The translations under genes and the position numbers were made by a program. Below are positions 1 to 17,941 of a stretch of DNA of 23,076 bases, one piece after another. This stretch comes from Acanthamoeba sp. SK_2022b (lineage: Eukaryota; Discosea; Longamoebia; Acanthamoebidae): the NCBI GenBank assembly GCA_027943245.1, contig JANDJZ010000860.1, forward strand, positions 1 through 23,076, in the 5' to 3' direction. A model generated the notes under the pieces. That model was not told where the DNA came from. It did not search any database and saw nothing but the letters and a program-made list of their open reading frames with translations. Numbering within the stretch: the first letter of the stretch is position 1; every line of letters starts with the position of its first letter.

Positions 1-47
1 GACCTTTGTGCCTGTTATCTGACTCGAGAAATTATGCTTGCTTCCAG

Positions 48-108
48 CCTCGCAACCCTGCTTGACCTTGAGATTGACCAAATGGATGATGATTGGCCTT
101 CCTTCTGA
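48..108 (+). CDS. Possible terminal exon of an upstream gene (partial)
   Basis: A good 3' splice site (pyrimidine-rich, ending CAG at 47) is followed by a short open stretch that reads LATLLDLEIDQMDDDWPSF and then TGA at 106-108. The peptide is acidic and matches no family I recognise. It could be the last exon of a gene entering from the left, or an exon of the small gene that follows. It is too short to decide. Confidence 0.2.
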
Positions 109-286
109 ATCAAGCCAGGCCTACCTCTGCAGCCAGAGGGGTTTCAAGTGCTTGGCCTCAAGCTGTGATGTTGCCTTGTGCCAATGTGTGGTGTCTGGCA
201 ACATGATGGTGTCCTTGAATGTGCTGGGTCCCATCTATCTTTTTTACTTTTCTGTTGCGTCTCCCTTTTCTTTCCACAACCACAGC

Positions 287-1020
287 ATGGACCCCAGTGA
301 AAGATGGCAGCAAATACTTGCGCAGCAGGCGGCCAGGAACGCACGTACCGCACAGTGGGAGGCCCAAGCAGCTGTGATTAAGACTCTTCAAGCACCAGAA
401 CTCTGGGCGTAAGTATGCAAGCAGCCTCACAGGCCTGTGGTGTATTGGTAAAGTTGCTTACTCGAGTGTTATTTGTGCTGCCAGATTCACTCTGAATGGC
501 TTCTAGGTCCGGTGCTAAAGATGTCATGTTGTGGGCTGTTCAAGTGATTTGTGCGCTTCGCAAGGACCTGAGAGAACTTTGCAACTCCTACTCTGATGAG
601 CGTCGCATTGCACTGGAGGAAGTCTGTATGTTTGTGCAAGACTGGCCGCAGAATGAGAGGCTACCAACCTGGCTTCAACCCCACTTTAACTACTTTCTTG
701 GCTACTCCTGCATGACACTGCCTTGCAGGCTCTGGCATGGGTTTCTCCTGGCCCACCTCAGGTATCAGTTCAGCCTCATTAGATGATGTGTGTGTGCTAA
801 CTGGATCACCAGTTGAGAGGTGGTGGGCATGCTTGGGTTCCTCAGATTGTTGCACATCACCAACAAGAATCAACCTAAGTCTGATGAGGATGACAAGGAC
901 GAAGAGGATGAGATGAACGAGGTTATGGCTGAGGAACAAGTGATTTTGCAGGCAAGACAGGACCTTGTCAACCAAGGTAGTACTCTGTTAGAGCTGACCA
1001 CTGTTGACTCTATAAGATGA
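287..1020 (+). CDS. Small hypothetical protein, three exons, acidic C-terminal part
   Basis: Exons are 287-408, 507-761 and 846-1020; introns are 98 and 84 bp. Both junctions are phase 2 and keep one frame, giving 183 residues from the ATG at 287. I do not recognise the protein. It starts MDPSERWQQILAQQ, is helical in character, and has a strongly acidic stretch (SDEDDKDEEDE) near residue 137. A long pyrimidine tract ending in CAG at 285, just before the ATG, is a strong splice acceptor, so coding or untranslated exons probably lie upstream and the true start may differ. A second possible donor at 977 means the gene may not stop at 1020. It may then continue into the kinase-like gene starting about 1418. 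Confidence 0.45.
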
Positions 1021-1040
1021 ACAAGTGTATTACTAAAGAA

Positions 1041-1072
1041 ACCTGTAGAGAAACGATAGTTTCTCTGCAGGT
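1041..1072. repeat. Near-perfect inverted repeat, 14-bp arms
   Basis: The arm ACCTGTAGAGAAAC (1041-1054) and its near-perfect reverse complement GTTTCTCTGCAGGT (1059-1072) flank a GATA loop. The single mismatch would be a U-G wobble in RNA transcribed from the plus strand. It lies 20 bp after the TGA of the small upstream gene, so it could be a 3' UTR hairpin. It could also be inside an intron, since CTGCAG in the right arm is a usable splice acceptor. Confidence 0.7.
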
Positions 1073-1417
1073 ACATTTTAGGTAACGACCCTCAGCAGAA
1101 ATGCTGAGTTACAACAACAGGTGGTGGTGACACTCTCAAGTGACGACCAGATGGCCATCCTTCTACATCTAGTAGAGTGCACAGATGGCACTCTACTCAG
1201 CAACACCCAAACAGATGGTGCTGCCTTGCAGTGCCCTCATCACTGTGCAACATGTGCCCACAACTGCACTTACTTAACTGCATACTTCTCTTTGTAACAG
1301 TATTGGTTCCTCTCACAATAAACCCCCTCTTCCTCTACTACATACCCTCGTTTCTCGCAACATACTCATCCATGGTTGTGTATCTCTTAATGATGATCGA
1401 CTGACATAAACATCCAG
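1073..1417 (+). other. Gap with one exon-like open stretch, otherwise unassigned
   Basis: Between the small gene and the kinase-like gene, about 1081-1220 is open on the plus strand and reads like real protein (for example VVVTLSSDDQMAILLHLVE from about 1122). A second open stretch follows the acceptor ending at 1310. I could not link either to the flanking exons in phase, so they are not placed in a gene. They may be exons that join the two neighbouring genes, or remnants. Confidence 0.25.
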
Positions 1418-3074
1418 GACAACAAATACACCCAGATGACATCTACCCTCTGCTCTTCCTGAACGCAAGTGAGGAAGTTAGAGGAGAAAAGATACTCTAC
1501 GCCAACAACGGTGTCGGTGATCCTTGTCAGAGTTGGTGCTGAGTTGTACATAGAAAAGCGCTTCGACCAAAGCAACCAACTGGCTCTCATCGCCAAGGAA
1601 GCTGTCAACCAGAGGTATGATGATGAATGGCCTAGCTCTTGTGCAGTGCTGTGGACCTAAATATGTGCGATGTGGTAGTGCGTGCTACTCACAGGCCCAG
1701 TCCGTTCCATTGCCCTACGCCATCATCAAGCGCACGCACAACTTCAGCATTCTTATGTCGTACGAGGGCCAAAAAGGTCTTGAGGTGGAATCGTTCCACC
1801 ATCGCCTGAACGTGCTAGCGCATCTTGAGGTAATCCTCTTGCGCCTTTACTATCGTGGCCTGCAGCATGGCGACCTGGCCCCGCGGAACATTCGAGTACG
1901 TTCTATCTGGCCTAAGCCAAAGATATGTGCTAACGTCCTGATTACAGGTGGTGGATGATCCTCTCCTCGATTACCCAGTACCCTGTCTATTAGACTTTGG
2001 CCAAGCAGAAGCAGTTGCCGATGCCAGTCCAGGCGCGCGTTACCTTCGTCAACATGGGAATGCTTTGGACGAAGCTACTGAGCGGAGCCGCACCCCAAAC
2101 TACCATGATTGGGGATTTTTCGTGGAAGTCGCTACAACAGTCCTTATGCGCCCACTGGAGGGAGGAACTGATCACAGATCGACCTACACCATCGAAGGTT
2201 ATTGCCAGCGATCCAGTTGGACAACATCAGCTACCGTGCGGCACTTCAGGGATACCTTCTAGCCTTGACGCGCAGCGTACGTTAATCTCACTTTGCTTTC
2301 TCTTTCCACAATGGTTGCTGCCAAACTGATCAATGCCCCACTACAGACCCCACGCACAGTGAGTATGAAGTGTTCCAGTGCGCGCGCTTTCTGCTGGGAG
2401 AGCTCAAGATCACCGACAACTCAACTGGGGAGACAAGCTGCCCAACCCAGATTCCACTCAATCGCGGTTCCACCGAGGAGCACATCTTAGACGCAAGGGG
2501 CGTGGTAGTAGTTCGGATGCGTCAAACAGCTGGACCAATTGTAGAAAGGCTGAGGATATCCGCTGAGTGTACGCCGCCATATAAGACCAGTTAGATCATT
2601 ACTGATTACCTTGATCGGTAGGTGTGCGCGAGATTGTGGAGGAGATCGCAGCCCAGGAGAGGGAAGTTGTTGACCGCGCAGATGCCGAGGATGTTAGGTC
2701 CCAACCAGCCCACAACGTTCAAGCTCCACCTGCTCCACTCCCTGAAGGAGAGGGTACACACATTTGTCATGCTCTAGCTCTCAGCGAAAGGTAATGATCG
2801 TTTTGTCTGTTCAACAGAGAACGCGGCCAGGAGAGAGCCAACTGTGCAACTGTGGAAGCCACGTCGCAAGCGAAACACTGAGTCCGTTGATTCGCCTCCG
2901 GCTGATGGTACGTGTCATCCCCTCTCAGAGGAGCAATTCTCGCGTACTGAGCGGTGGCCATGTCAGATCATGAGAAGGAAGAGTAACCGACTTTGGGTGA
3001 CCCGGTCCATAAGCAACTGCAAACATGCAGATTTGGGATTACACCACATCCTGTTGAGGACAGTAAGTGGGTAA
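1418..3074 (+). CDS. Divergent protein-kinase-like gene, 5' end unresolved
   Basis: Proposed exons are 1418-1468, 1533-1645, 1695-1895, 1948-2197, 2250-2276, 2347-2568, 2622-2753 and 2818-3074, all in phase. The junctions at 1645/1695 and the 27-nt exon at 2250 are the weakest. The protein has the catalytic core of an atypical kinase. A candidate beta-3 Lys lies in LYIEKRFD and an alpha-C Glu in IAKEAVN. The catalytic loop is HGDLAPRNI (about 1866-1892) and the metal-binding motif DFGQA follows in the next exon. HGDLAPRN rather than HRDLKxxN resembles the FunK1/lipopolysaccharide-kinase-like and aminoglycoside-phosphotransferase-like groups, not standard Ser/Thr kinases; this assignment is inference. 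The C-terminal part is helical and acidic, with a basic KPRRKRN cluster that could be a nuclear signal. No start codon is identified. The gene ends about 100 bp from the convergent receptor gene. Confidence 0.5.
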
Positions 3075-3179
3075 GAACGAAAGCAGTAAAGCGATTTTTT
3101 TGCGTCCTGACTGGTAAACGTTTTCTGGGCCCAAATTACGCCTCCTAGCGTTGGCGCAAGGAGCAAGTCTAGTAGTTCC

Positions 3180-5319
3180 TCACAGCTGCGTGGTGTCGGG
3201 TGCGGAGAAGTCTTCAAGGCTGACGTTGATAGCTTCCCTGTCGGCGCGACGCCTGAGCTGGTACTTGAGGACTACCAGGCCCACCACAATGACCACAAGG
3301 ACCAGCCCTATGGCCACTGGCACCGCGACCGCTGTGCCGACGATGATAGCTAGATTGCTATCACTCCCTTCTTGGCCATCCTTTCTGCCCAGGAGCACTC
3401 CTATGTCTGTGGTTGGAACGGTTTAGACTGGCGTCGCGAGGGTGTGGCGTGATGTGTGGTGATCTGGGTTACCTGGATCGTATTCAAGCGAGTTGTTGAA
3501 GCCGGCAAACGACAGCACCAGCAGGGACATCTTCACATCTAGTGCGAATTTCACTGCAGCCCTGTCATCGGATTCATTGGCGGCGAGCACCAGAACGTCG
3601 TCAACCGCGACGGCTGGAACCAGCCGTACTTGGGTGGAGTACTGGAAGCCATCAGCACTGGCTTCTTGCCCCCGCAGGTTGAACGTCGTGATGCCGTCAG
3701 CGTCCTGCACTCGATCGAAGCTGGTGAAGGCTGGAGAAACGTCGACGCCCACCTCCACTCGATTCGTGCTGGCGTTAAGCCAGGGCCAGTGGAAGAGACG
3801 GAGGGTGAACTTGGTCATGGAAGGAGTGATGCTGAACGAAAGCGGGTTGCTGGACGTATTGCCCAACGATATGGTGCCGTTCTGCGCGAAGGTGAAATAC
3901 TGTAACTCCATCCGAGGCCTGTCCGATGCACCGGGGTCCGAGCAGGATGAAGCCGAGTCGAACACCAGATCGGTGACGAAGAGGAACGACTGTTGAGCTC
4001 CGAAGGCTGCGGCATCACTGTTGTTGCTGAGTTCGATCCACTTCCCTGTTCGTGTGCTTCGCATGTGAGCGTGTTAGGTTCACAGATGACGACGATGATG
4101 ACTTACCAGGACAAGTGATAGCGGAGAGAAGCGCGGTCCTGTTGGCGCCGACCTCAGCAACTTTCCCCACTACCACGCCGACATGCACCTGGTTACGTCT
4201 GGTTACGCCCGTTTCATCTGCGGCAACACGATTGGTGGATAAAAGGGATCAACATGTGCGCTCAGTTAGGCGAAGAACGTACGCACCTGCAGGTTGGATG
4301 TCTACTTTCGGTTGGGTCGTGTCAAAGCGTAGAAGTGGCATGGCCCTCGTGGCATTCGACACAAGCCCCGATGGTGGGAGCGGTGAGGGCGTGGGCGATA
4401 GCGAAGGCAACGGCGAAGCAAACACCAGTCCGGTGGTGAGGGTGTACGAGGTAGCTACACCGGCAAAGGTGAGCTGGGGATTGCTGTTGGGTCCCGTTAC
4501 ATGAGAGTACGAGCTGTTCTGCGCGGACCAGCAGCGTATGGTGTTATTTTGACGCAGACCACACGCGTGGTACCAGCCACACGAGAGCGAAGCGAAGAGT
4601 TCATCGGCAGGCACGACTGGCTGTTGGATGATGTCGCCCCAGCACAGGACCGTGCCGTTGGTCAGCACCCCGCACGCGAAAGAGGTCCCTGCGCATGGCA
4701 CCTGCCGGAACGTCTCGCCAGCAGGCACTGGCGGTGCCCCCAAGCCCCAGCACAGAGCACTCCCGTTCTCCATAAGACCGCAAACTTGGTCCACGGCAAG
4801 GGAAAGCGCGGTGAACTGAGGGTCGTCGGCCAGAATAGGAATGTAGGAGCCCCAGCACACAAGGGAGCGGTTGGAGCTGAGGAGGCCACACGAGAAGTAT
4901 CTCCCCGATACCACAAGTCGTAACTCGAGTCCAGAAGGGGGCGTCGCTTGGCCGTAGCTGTTGTCGCCCCAGCAGAGAACCGTGCCGTTGTTGAGAACAG
5001 CACACGAGTGTGCCTCTCCCAAACCGAAGCTGGCGAAGTAGTTGGAGGGCGCGAGTGCGGGCGTGGGGCTCACTTGATTGAAGGTGTTGTTGCCCCAGCA
5101 CATGGAGGAGTGATTGCTGCGGAGGGCGCAATTATGCTCCATGCCGGCCCACACGTCTTCGAAGTGGTCACCGACGGGAGGAGAGATCGAGGTAGGAGCG
5201 CTGCTCCCCCAGATACGTAGCTGCCAGTCTTGAGCGCACGCGAAGATGGGAAAAAGCAAGAAGAGAACACAACCATGGGTTGCGCACAACGTGATGAAGC
5301 GTCGGACCGAAACGGCCAT
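3180..5319 (-). CDS. Single-pass receptor-like protein with RCC1/CRINKLY-like repeats
   Basis: Four exons (5319-4287, 4217-4107, 4045-3473, 3406-3180) with three phase-1 introns of 69, 61 and 66 bp give 647 residues. The chosen start (5319) opens a clear signal peptide ending near CAQ at residue 29. Residues about 30-300 hold at least six repeats of about 38 residues with the pattern CAL...GTVLCWG, each with a Cys pair; this is the RCC1_2 / CRINKLY4-type propeller signature, with many NxS/T glycosylation sites. A Ser/Pro linker (about 302-318) leads to a second extracellular domain shared with the minus-strand gene at 17941-12710. A TM helix (about 591-619), a basic stop-transfer segment and a tail of about 28 residues follow. 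There is no kinase domain, unlike plant CRINKLY4. A role as a surface receptor or adhesin is inferred; the ligand is unknown. Confidence 0.85.
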
Positions 5320-5841
5320 CTTTACCTCGATGGTGTCTGTCCGGGTGGCAAGGCGAAGATGGCGGTGAACCGCAACTATCCAGTTGCAGTTATTAAAGTC
5401 GATCGAGCTTATTTCGGTGTTTTGTTTTACTGGAAGCAAGTGGTGGAAGCGATGAGGCAAGCTCTGTCGAGATCACAGCAAACCAATCAGCTTTTTACCA
5501 ACGCTTTTCAATTTATTTGCTGTGCTCTGCTGGTTCCAATCTCATCACATACCAACGAAGGAGCCAGTGCGACGTTGCAGCCAGACTCACGAGTCAGACG
5601 AGTTCCTCAGCCGGCCATGTCTACCACGGACATCGGGACCCACCGGGCCTTCAGCCATAGATTATCAGCTTCCCCCTGCCTGACAGGCAGCACACTATGT
5701 GTGTTGCAGAGCATTTGTCAACTTGTCGCTTCTTGTATTGACATCTCAGCTTGGCATGGTCATGCAAGGTCAGCCAACCTCAAATCAGCGACCAACAAAA
5801 TAAACCAAAAATTCACATCAAGCCTTACAAGCGCGTCGCTG
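5320..5841. other. Intergenic region between two tandem minus-strand genes
   Basis: This holds the 3' flank of the CAR-like gene and the 5' flank of the receptor. Seen here are an AATAAA on the minus strand (5512-5517), a perfect 7-bp inverted repeat CTGCCTG/CAGGCAG with a one-base loop (5676-5690), and a CCAAT box on the plus strand at about 5482-5486. No coding exon was found. A long plus-strand frame crossing it is not a gene. Confidence 0.5.
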
Positions 5842-12580
<6,739 letters not shown>

Positions 12581-12709
12581 CTATCAACACCCGTTTATTT
12601 GTCGCAAGGCCACTTGAGCAATAAGGTGGTTTCATGGTGTTGTGGAGTGGTTTCAGATTGTGGTAGCGTGCTTCGCACTACTTTCTTAAAGGTCCTACAT
12701 GTGGGATCT
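12581..12709 (-). promoter_or_regulatory. 129-bp gap: 3' flank of the repeat gene and 5' flank of the CAR-like gene
   Basis: The stop of the upstream minus-strand gene (12710) and the first ATG of the CAR-like gene (12580) are only 129 bp apart. The minus strand contains AAATAAA near 12598, which could serve as the upstream gene's polyadenylation signal. I see no clear TATA box. Confidence 0.35.
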
Positions 12710-15700
12710 TTACAGGTTGTCGTCAGATGAGTCGTCGTTATCCAACACGCGGTCCAGCTCGAGTGACGTTCGGTTCGCCTTCTTGCGCCACCACGCCACC
12801 AACAGCACCCCGACCACCACGCCCACAACCAGCACCACCGCAACTGGAATTGCCACAGCCGTGGCGACGATTAGCGCCGTGTTGTCGCTTCCCCCGCCCG
12901 ACTTGCCGTTGCCCGTCAGCAGCACGCCCAGGCCCAGGCTAGGGTCGTAGTACAGCGACCGATTGAATGGCGGGAACCTCAGCTCCAGCGCGTAGAGGAG
13001 CGTCCCGTTGGCCGTGGCCGCCACGGCGACGCTGTGGTTGATGAAGGCGAGCTGGTCATCCACAAGGGCCAGGTCGAACACCTCCACCTGCGCCACGGCG
13101 CTCGCGTCGAGTCGCACGACGTAGGTTGTCATGTCGATATGCGGCCAGTTGGCCTTCACGATCACCTTGCCCGCGTCCACCGTCGACGTGTTGGTCGCGT
13201 TGGATTGGATCAGGCTCGACAACTGATAGCGCAGCGTGAGACCGGCCCTGGACCCTGAGTCGACGCCATCGCCGCCTTCGGTGGAGGTGGTGAGGTTGAT
13301 GGACCATTTGAGCGAGCCGGCGCTGACGGTGAAGTTTGTCCCGGCAAAAGAGGCCGTGTCCGGCTGGGCGAAGAAGCTGTAGGTCTGCTCCACGCTCGTG
13401 GCGCTGTCCAGCTGGGCGCTGTACACATACGTCGTCGTGCCGTTCGCGGGGTCGCCCGAGGTGGAGTTGGATACCGTGTAGTCTGCGTAACATCACCAGC
13501 AGCCAGATCAGGCATGTGGGAGTGAGGCACCAATGCGGTGCGTTGGGCTGTGCGTACCAGTGGGCGTGGAGGAGTTGCCCACGACCAAACTGGCCAGGCT
13601 CAGTTGCACGGCCACGTCCTTGCTCTCTCCTTGGCCTAGCGACAAGAACAGTTAATCAATCGTGTGCGTCTGCGTGTGCGTGCGCTTGCTAATCGGGCAT
13701 ACTTGAGGAACGGGTGGAGCCCTCGATGGAGACGGAGGGCGTGCTGTTGCTAAAGCTCGCCGTAGTGTTGATCACCGCCGGCGCGATCACCAGCGGCGTC
13801 GGAGACGCGGACGCACGCGGACAGTCATCTGCCATGCGCAATGGTGAGCGCTGGCGACCTATGCACTCGCGTTTTACAACGACGTGTACCTCGACTGCCA
13901 GCGGCGCGAGCGTCGACGGTGAAGACCACGTTCGCTGCCTGGACACGATTGCAACACACCCTCGAAGAGTTGCACACAAAACCTAGCGGAGTCGACATCC
14001 ACAACAGAACCGGTTCAGCACATGCCAAGGATAAGAGTGTCGCGTGCACGCAGGGCAACCTTTCGTGGCGACAGTCGACGAATCACGGGCCAAGGTGAGG
14101 ATGGTCACCACTGCTCCGGATCCCTGCTGAGTCCACTGGCCTCCCGTTGACATATCAATGCCTGTGGCCATGCCGCTCTCACGGTGTAAGTTACTGGCTG
14201 ACGAACGATGTGATGAGAGGAACTGTGGTCGATACCTGTCGCGGAGCCCTGGATGGTGATGGCCGTGGCCGCATTCTGCTCCCACTTGGTGGTGAGACCC
14301 GACGCGCCAAAGAGAACACCTACATTCATTTTATAATCAGAGCTAGGCGAGGAAAAAACGAACGGAAGAGATCGGCGTGGAGCTGGTGATTAAGGGAATG
14401 GAAACGTGCCAACGCCATTGTAAACAGCCAGCCGGGTAGGCTTGTCTTGTTGCCATACCTGCCTTGCGCCTGCCAGGCTCACCGCTGGACAACACCCGAC
14501 CCGCCATCGCGATTAGCGCAGATAGCCGCGTCTCATTGGGTCGGTTTCCACTTACCTGCGACAGCGCTGCGACCCAACGCGAGCGAGCCAGCGATTGAGA
14601 TGTCAAGCGAGCCGCCTTGGTTGTAGCGGCCTGTGCTCCTGAAAAGGATGCCGGTGACTGCGTTCTGGCCGGTGATGTTGGTTGCACTCTGCTGCGTGGC
14701 TGTCCACGTTCCGCCCTCGATCACCACGCCTTGCGTAGCCATGTTGGGTGAGGCCCTTCGTGTGTGCGGTTTACGTATGTTTTGTTGTAGTGTTGTGCGG
14801 CGAGTATATATACCTTGGCTCGGGTTAGTGGCGTTGGAGGTAGCTGTGACGCGAATCGTTACGTTGGCCAGTTGCTCCCAGGTTGAGTTCCTACTCACAA
14901 CAACGCCTGTGGTAACATAACACACAACACGTCCGCACGCACACGCACACATCGGCAACCAAAGATGAGACACTGCGCCCTTGGCTTATAGCGAGTTTTG
15001 TGAGTTGCAACTATGACGATACCTGTGCCGCCGCTCCAAGACGTCACCTCGGAGAGCACTGTCCCGTTTTGGATCCACGAACCGCCTCCCGCCAAAAACA
15101 CACCTGGCCGCAGGCACGGGGGTACAGGGGAACACGAAAGGCAACATAATTTCATCAAGATGAGTGTGCGTGGGGCGTGTAGTTGGTATGTGCGCTGCTG
15201 GGTGGCTCACCGGTTGTTTCGCTTTGCACGTGCAATTCGCCGGTTTGCGACCAGGTGCAACCGCTGCAATCCTCCGGCGTGAACAGAACGCCGCCCGACT
15301 GCGTCCCAGCATTTCCGGCGTCGTGGGAGGTGGTGATGACGGTCCTCGCCTTCTGCTGCCAGGATGCACTCCGGTTGAACATCACGCCTGACATTGGGCC
15401 ATGGGAAGCCGTTGTCAGTTGCGGAGAACGCAAAGAGGAGTTGAGTAGCAGGAGGGTACCGATGCCCCATGAACCGTAGTCGCCCCCGATCGTGGTGAGG
15501 GAGTTCTGCACCCAGCGGCCACCATTCTCGATATAGACGCCTGAGACGGATATTGAGGGGGGAAAGAGATGTTGCAAGGGTAAATCCAATACAGGTGGCG
15601 GTCGGTACCGACGGCTTCATTGATGGAGAGCGAGGCTTCTTCACCTTGATACCAGCTCCCGCCCTCTGCCATATGAACGCCTGGATCACACGCACGTAGT

Positions 15701-17941
15701 GGTAAGGTTCAAGTAAGGCCATGCCATGTGACGACACGTCGTACAGATGCTGTTTTGGGTGCAGGTGAAGTCGGTGAAGCTTCCGGGTTGCTGAATCCAC
15801 GAGGCCAGGCCAGCGTAAAAGGTGACACCTGTTTTATGTGATTGTTTTGTTTTTTGTTTGGTTTTTTCGTCGAAAGAGAAGCCAAGCCAAGAAAGGAGAA
15901 GATCAAATTGAGGAGGGAGAGCACCTCTTCCATTTCCAGAAACGCTGATGCTGGTGTTGCGGAGTTGTTCCCAAGTGCCGCTATTAACCAGAGAAACACC
16001 TGCAGGCCGAGCACGAGCGGTGTGAGCGCGGCGGCGAAATCGCGGATAGGAGGGAGCGTGTACCGTAGGTGTCATTCGCCAAAACGAACGTCGTGACACC
16101 TTGCTGAGACCATTTGCCCCCATCGTCAAAGAATACGGCTGACATCGCGATGGTGGTGCAAGTGTGTCGTGTTTACGTTGGGAAGTGAATAAGCACAAAA
16201 CACGTAATGAAGAATGCGTGAACAGCTTATGAATGTGTACCGTAGCCTCTATCTCTGAAGACCAGCGTCGCGTTGGCGCGCTGATTCCACGTTCCTCCGT
16301 GGTTGAATCCCACGCCTGCCGAAAAGAGTAAAAGATAGCCAATGAGAAATATAAAAAAGCATTGGGGTAAGAGCTACGTGTTACCCCTCTGATCTCCGGA
16401 GGAGTCCATTTTAAGGACTGCATACTGGTCCCAGGTCCCTCCGTCTTCGAACCGAACCCCTGTCGCACATGTACGCAACGTATAAAAGCCGTCAGGACAC
16501 AGCCACACAACAATCTTCGCGCAGTAGAAGAGCTAGAGCGAGAGGGAGCGCAAGAGAGGAGTCTGCCCCCCCCCCGGAGGGGGAGTTACCGCTAGCTGAA
16601 TCGGTGAGGGTGAAGGCTGCGGGAGCGTTTGTGGACCAATAGCTCCCGTTGGTCAAGAACACCCCTGTGACCGACCGCAGATCAGTACCCCCAAACCTGA
16701 GCCGATATTCCAGAAAGCGTAGCGGTACCCTGTACGTCCCAGCCCTGGGCGACGATTGAGATGGCGTTGCCCGGTTTGCTGTGCCATTGACCAGTGATGC
16801 GAACACCTGAGCGGTACAGCGTCAAGTCAAAGGATACGTTGAAAGACAGCTGTTAGATGGGGGCCACCCATGTACCACGTACCAACAACATTGAGGTCAG
16901 CTTGCGAGTTGGATGAGATTGAGATGGATACTTCCCCGTGTTGCTCCCACACTGCTGAGGCGTTGGACACATCCACGCCTGTATGTAGCAGGTAAATAAC
17001 TGAACAACCGTCTTGAGCTTCTATGGTGGAAAATACCGGTGGCGCCTTGAGATCCTACGATGAGTGGACCCGATTGCACCCATTGGGCATCTTCCTCCAG
17101 GCTGATCAGAGCTCCTAGATAGAGGAAGGGCAGGGGTCAGCACCGGCGTTGGAGCTTGGCTTGTTGTGGTACTCCCTGAACGCTGATCCCGTACCAGGTT
17201 GGTCATCAGACTGGTGCGAGACGGAAAACAGGCCCTCTTGCGTCCACGTAGTGTTGGCGCCGAACCTCATGGCTGGCCAGGAGATAAAATCAAGAATAAG
17301 TAAAAATGATTAAATTAATTAAAACAACACCTCGTGTCTGGGCGAAACCGTTGGTGGTGGCGTTGGTCATCCGGATGGCGGCCTCTGTGCGCAGCCGGGC
17401 ACCGTTGGCCGCATAGATTCCCTTGGCTTGGGCGCCACATTATTAACAAAGGAGAACGACAGGGCGCGTTGAGGAGAAGAGAGTACATGAGTTGAGATAG
17501 AGCTCGCCAGGGCCACTGATGGTGATGTTGGCGCCAGGACCAAGGATAAGCCAGTAGGGGAGACTCCCGTTCAAGCTTACCGTCACTGTGCCTTCAAGTC
17601 TGTGCCAGCGGCGTAAAGAAGAGGGAGAGTAAACTCGCTGTTTCCTACACCCCATTATTGCAATTAGTCACGCGGAGTTAGAAGGTACAGGATGAAGAGT
17701 TCTTTGTCGAGCGTGGTTTCGACTTCGTTTGCGTAGTTTCCAGCAGCAACCTGTACCACTGCGCCATTTGGGGCGTTCTGCAAGCTGAGGTAGATAGGTA
17801 CTGTTTTGATTGGAACACAAACATCAACACCCAACCAACGCCAAGACGAGGGAGGAGAGGGGTTCGGCGCTCACCACTAGCGGCCAAAGATGTCCAGAGG
17901 AGCGCCAACAGGACGCTCAACAGGAACTGGAAAGGCTGCAT
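12710..17941 (-). CDS. Single-pass membrane protein with exon-coded Gly/Trp repeats, probable beta-helix
   Basis: Twenty-six exons give 1036 residues: 17941-17875, 17800-17689, 17599-17487, 17426-17331, 17272-17195, 17114-17037, 16978-16883, 16806-16729, 16664-16590, 16459-16385, 16315-16241, 16138-16064, 15999-15925, 15828-15745, 15680-15609, 15540-15460, 15387-15211, 15103-15023, 14906-14814, 14729-14556, 14319-14236, 14161-14060, 13982-13890, 13828-13703, 13635-13558, 13482-12710. A signal peptide (MQPFQFLLSVLLALLW...) is followed by a pectin-lyase-like start (SLQNAPNGAVVQVAAGNY). About 22 units of 24-35 residues follow (residues about 98-711), pattern GVxFxxGGxWxQ...G, each ending at a phase-1 intron within a Gly codon. 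A right-handed parallel beta-helix is inferred. Next come a Ser/Thr/Pro linker and a domain paralogous to the receptor at 5319-3180. A TM helix (about 982-1009) and an acidic tail ending DNDDSSDDNL complete it. A surface adhesin or receptor role is inferred. Confidence 0.88.

Noticed and set aside
14320..14555. Possible hidden repeat exon in the 236-bp intron of the repeat gene
   Set aside because: I looked for a GV...W unit with phase-1 splice sites and found none; the intron is simply longer than the rest.
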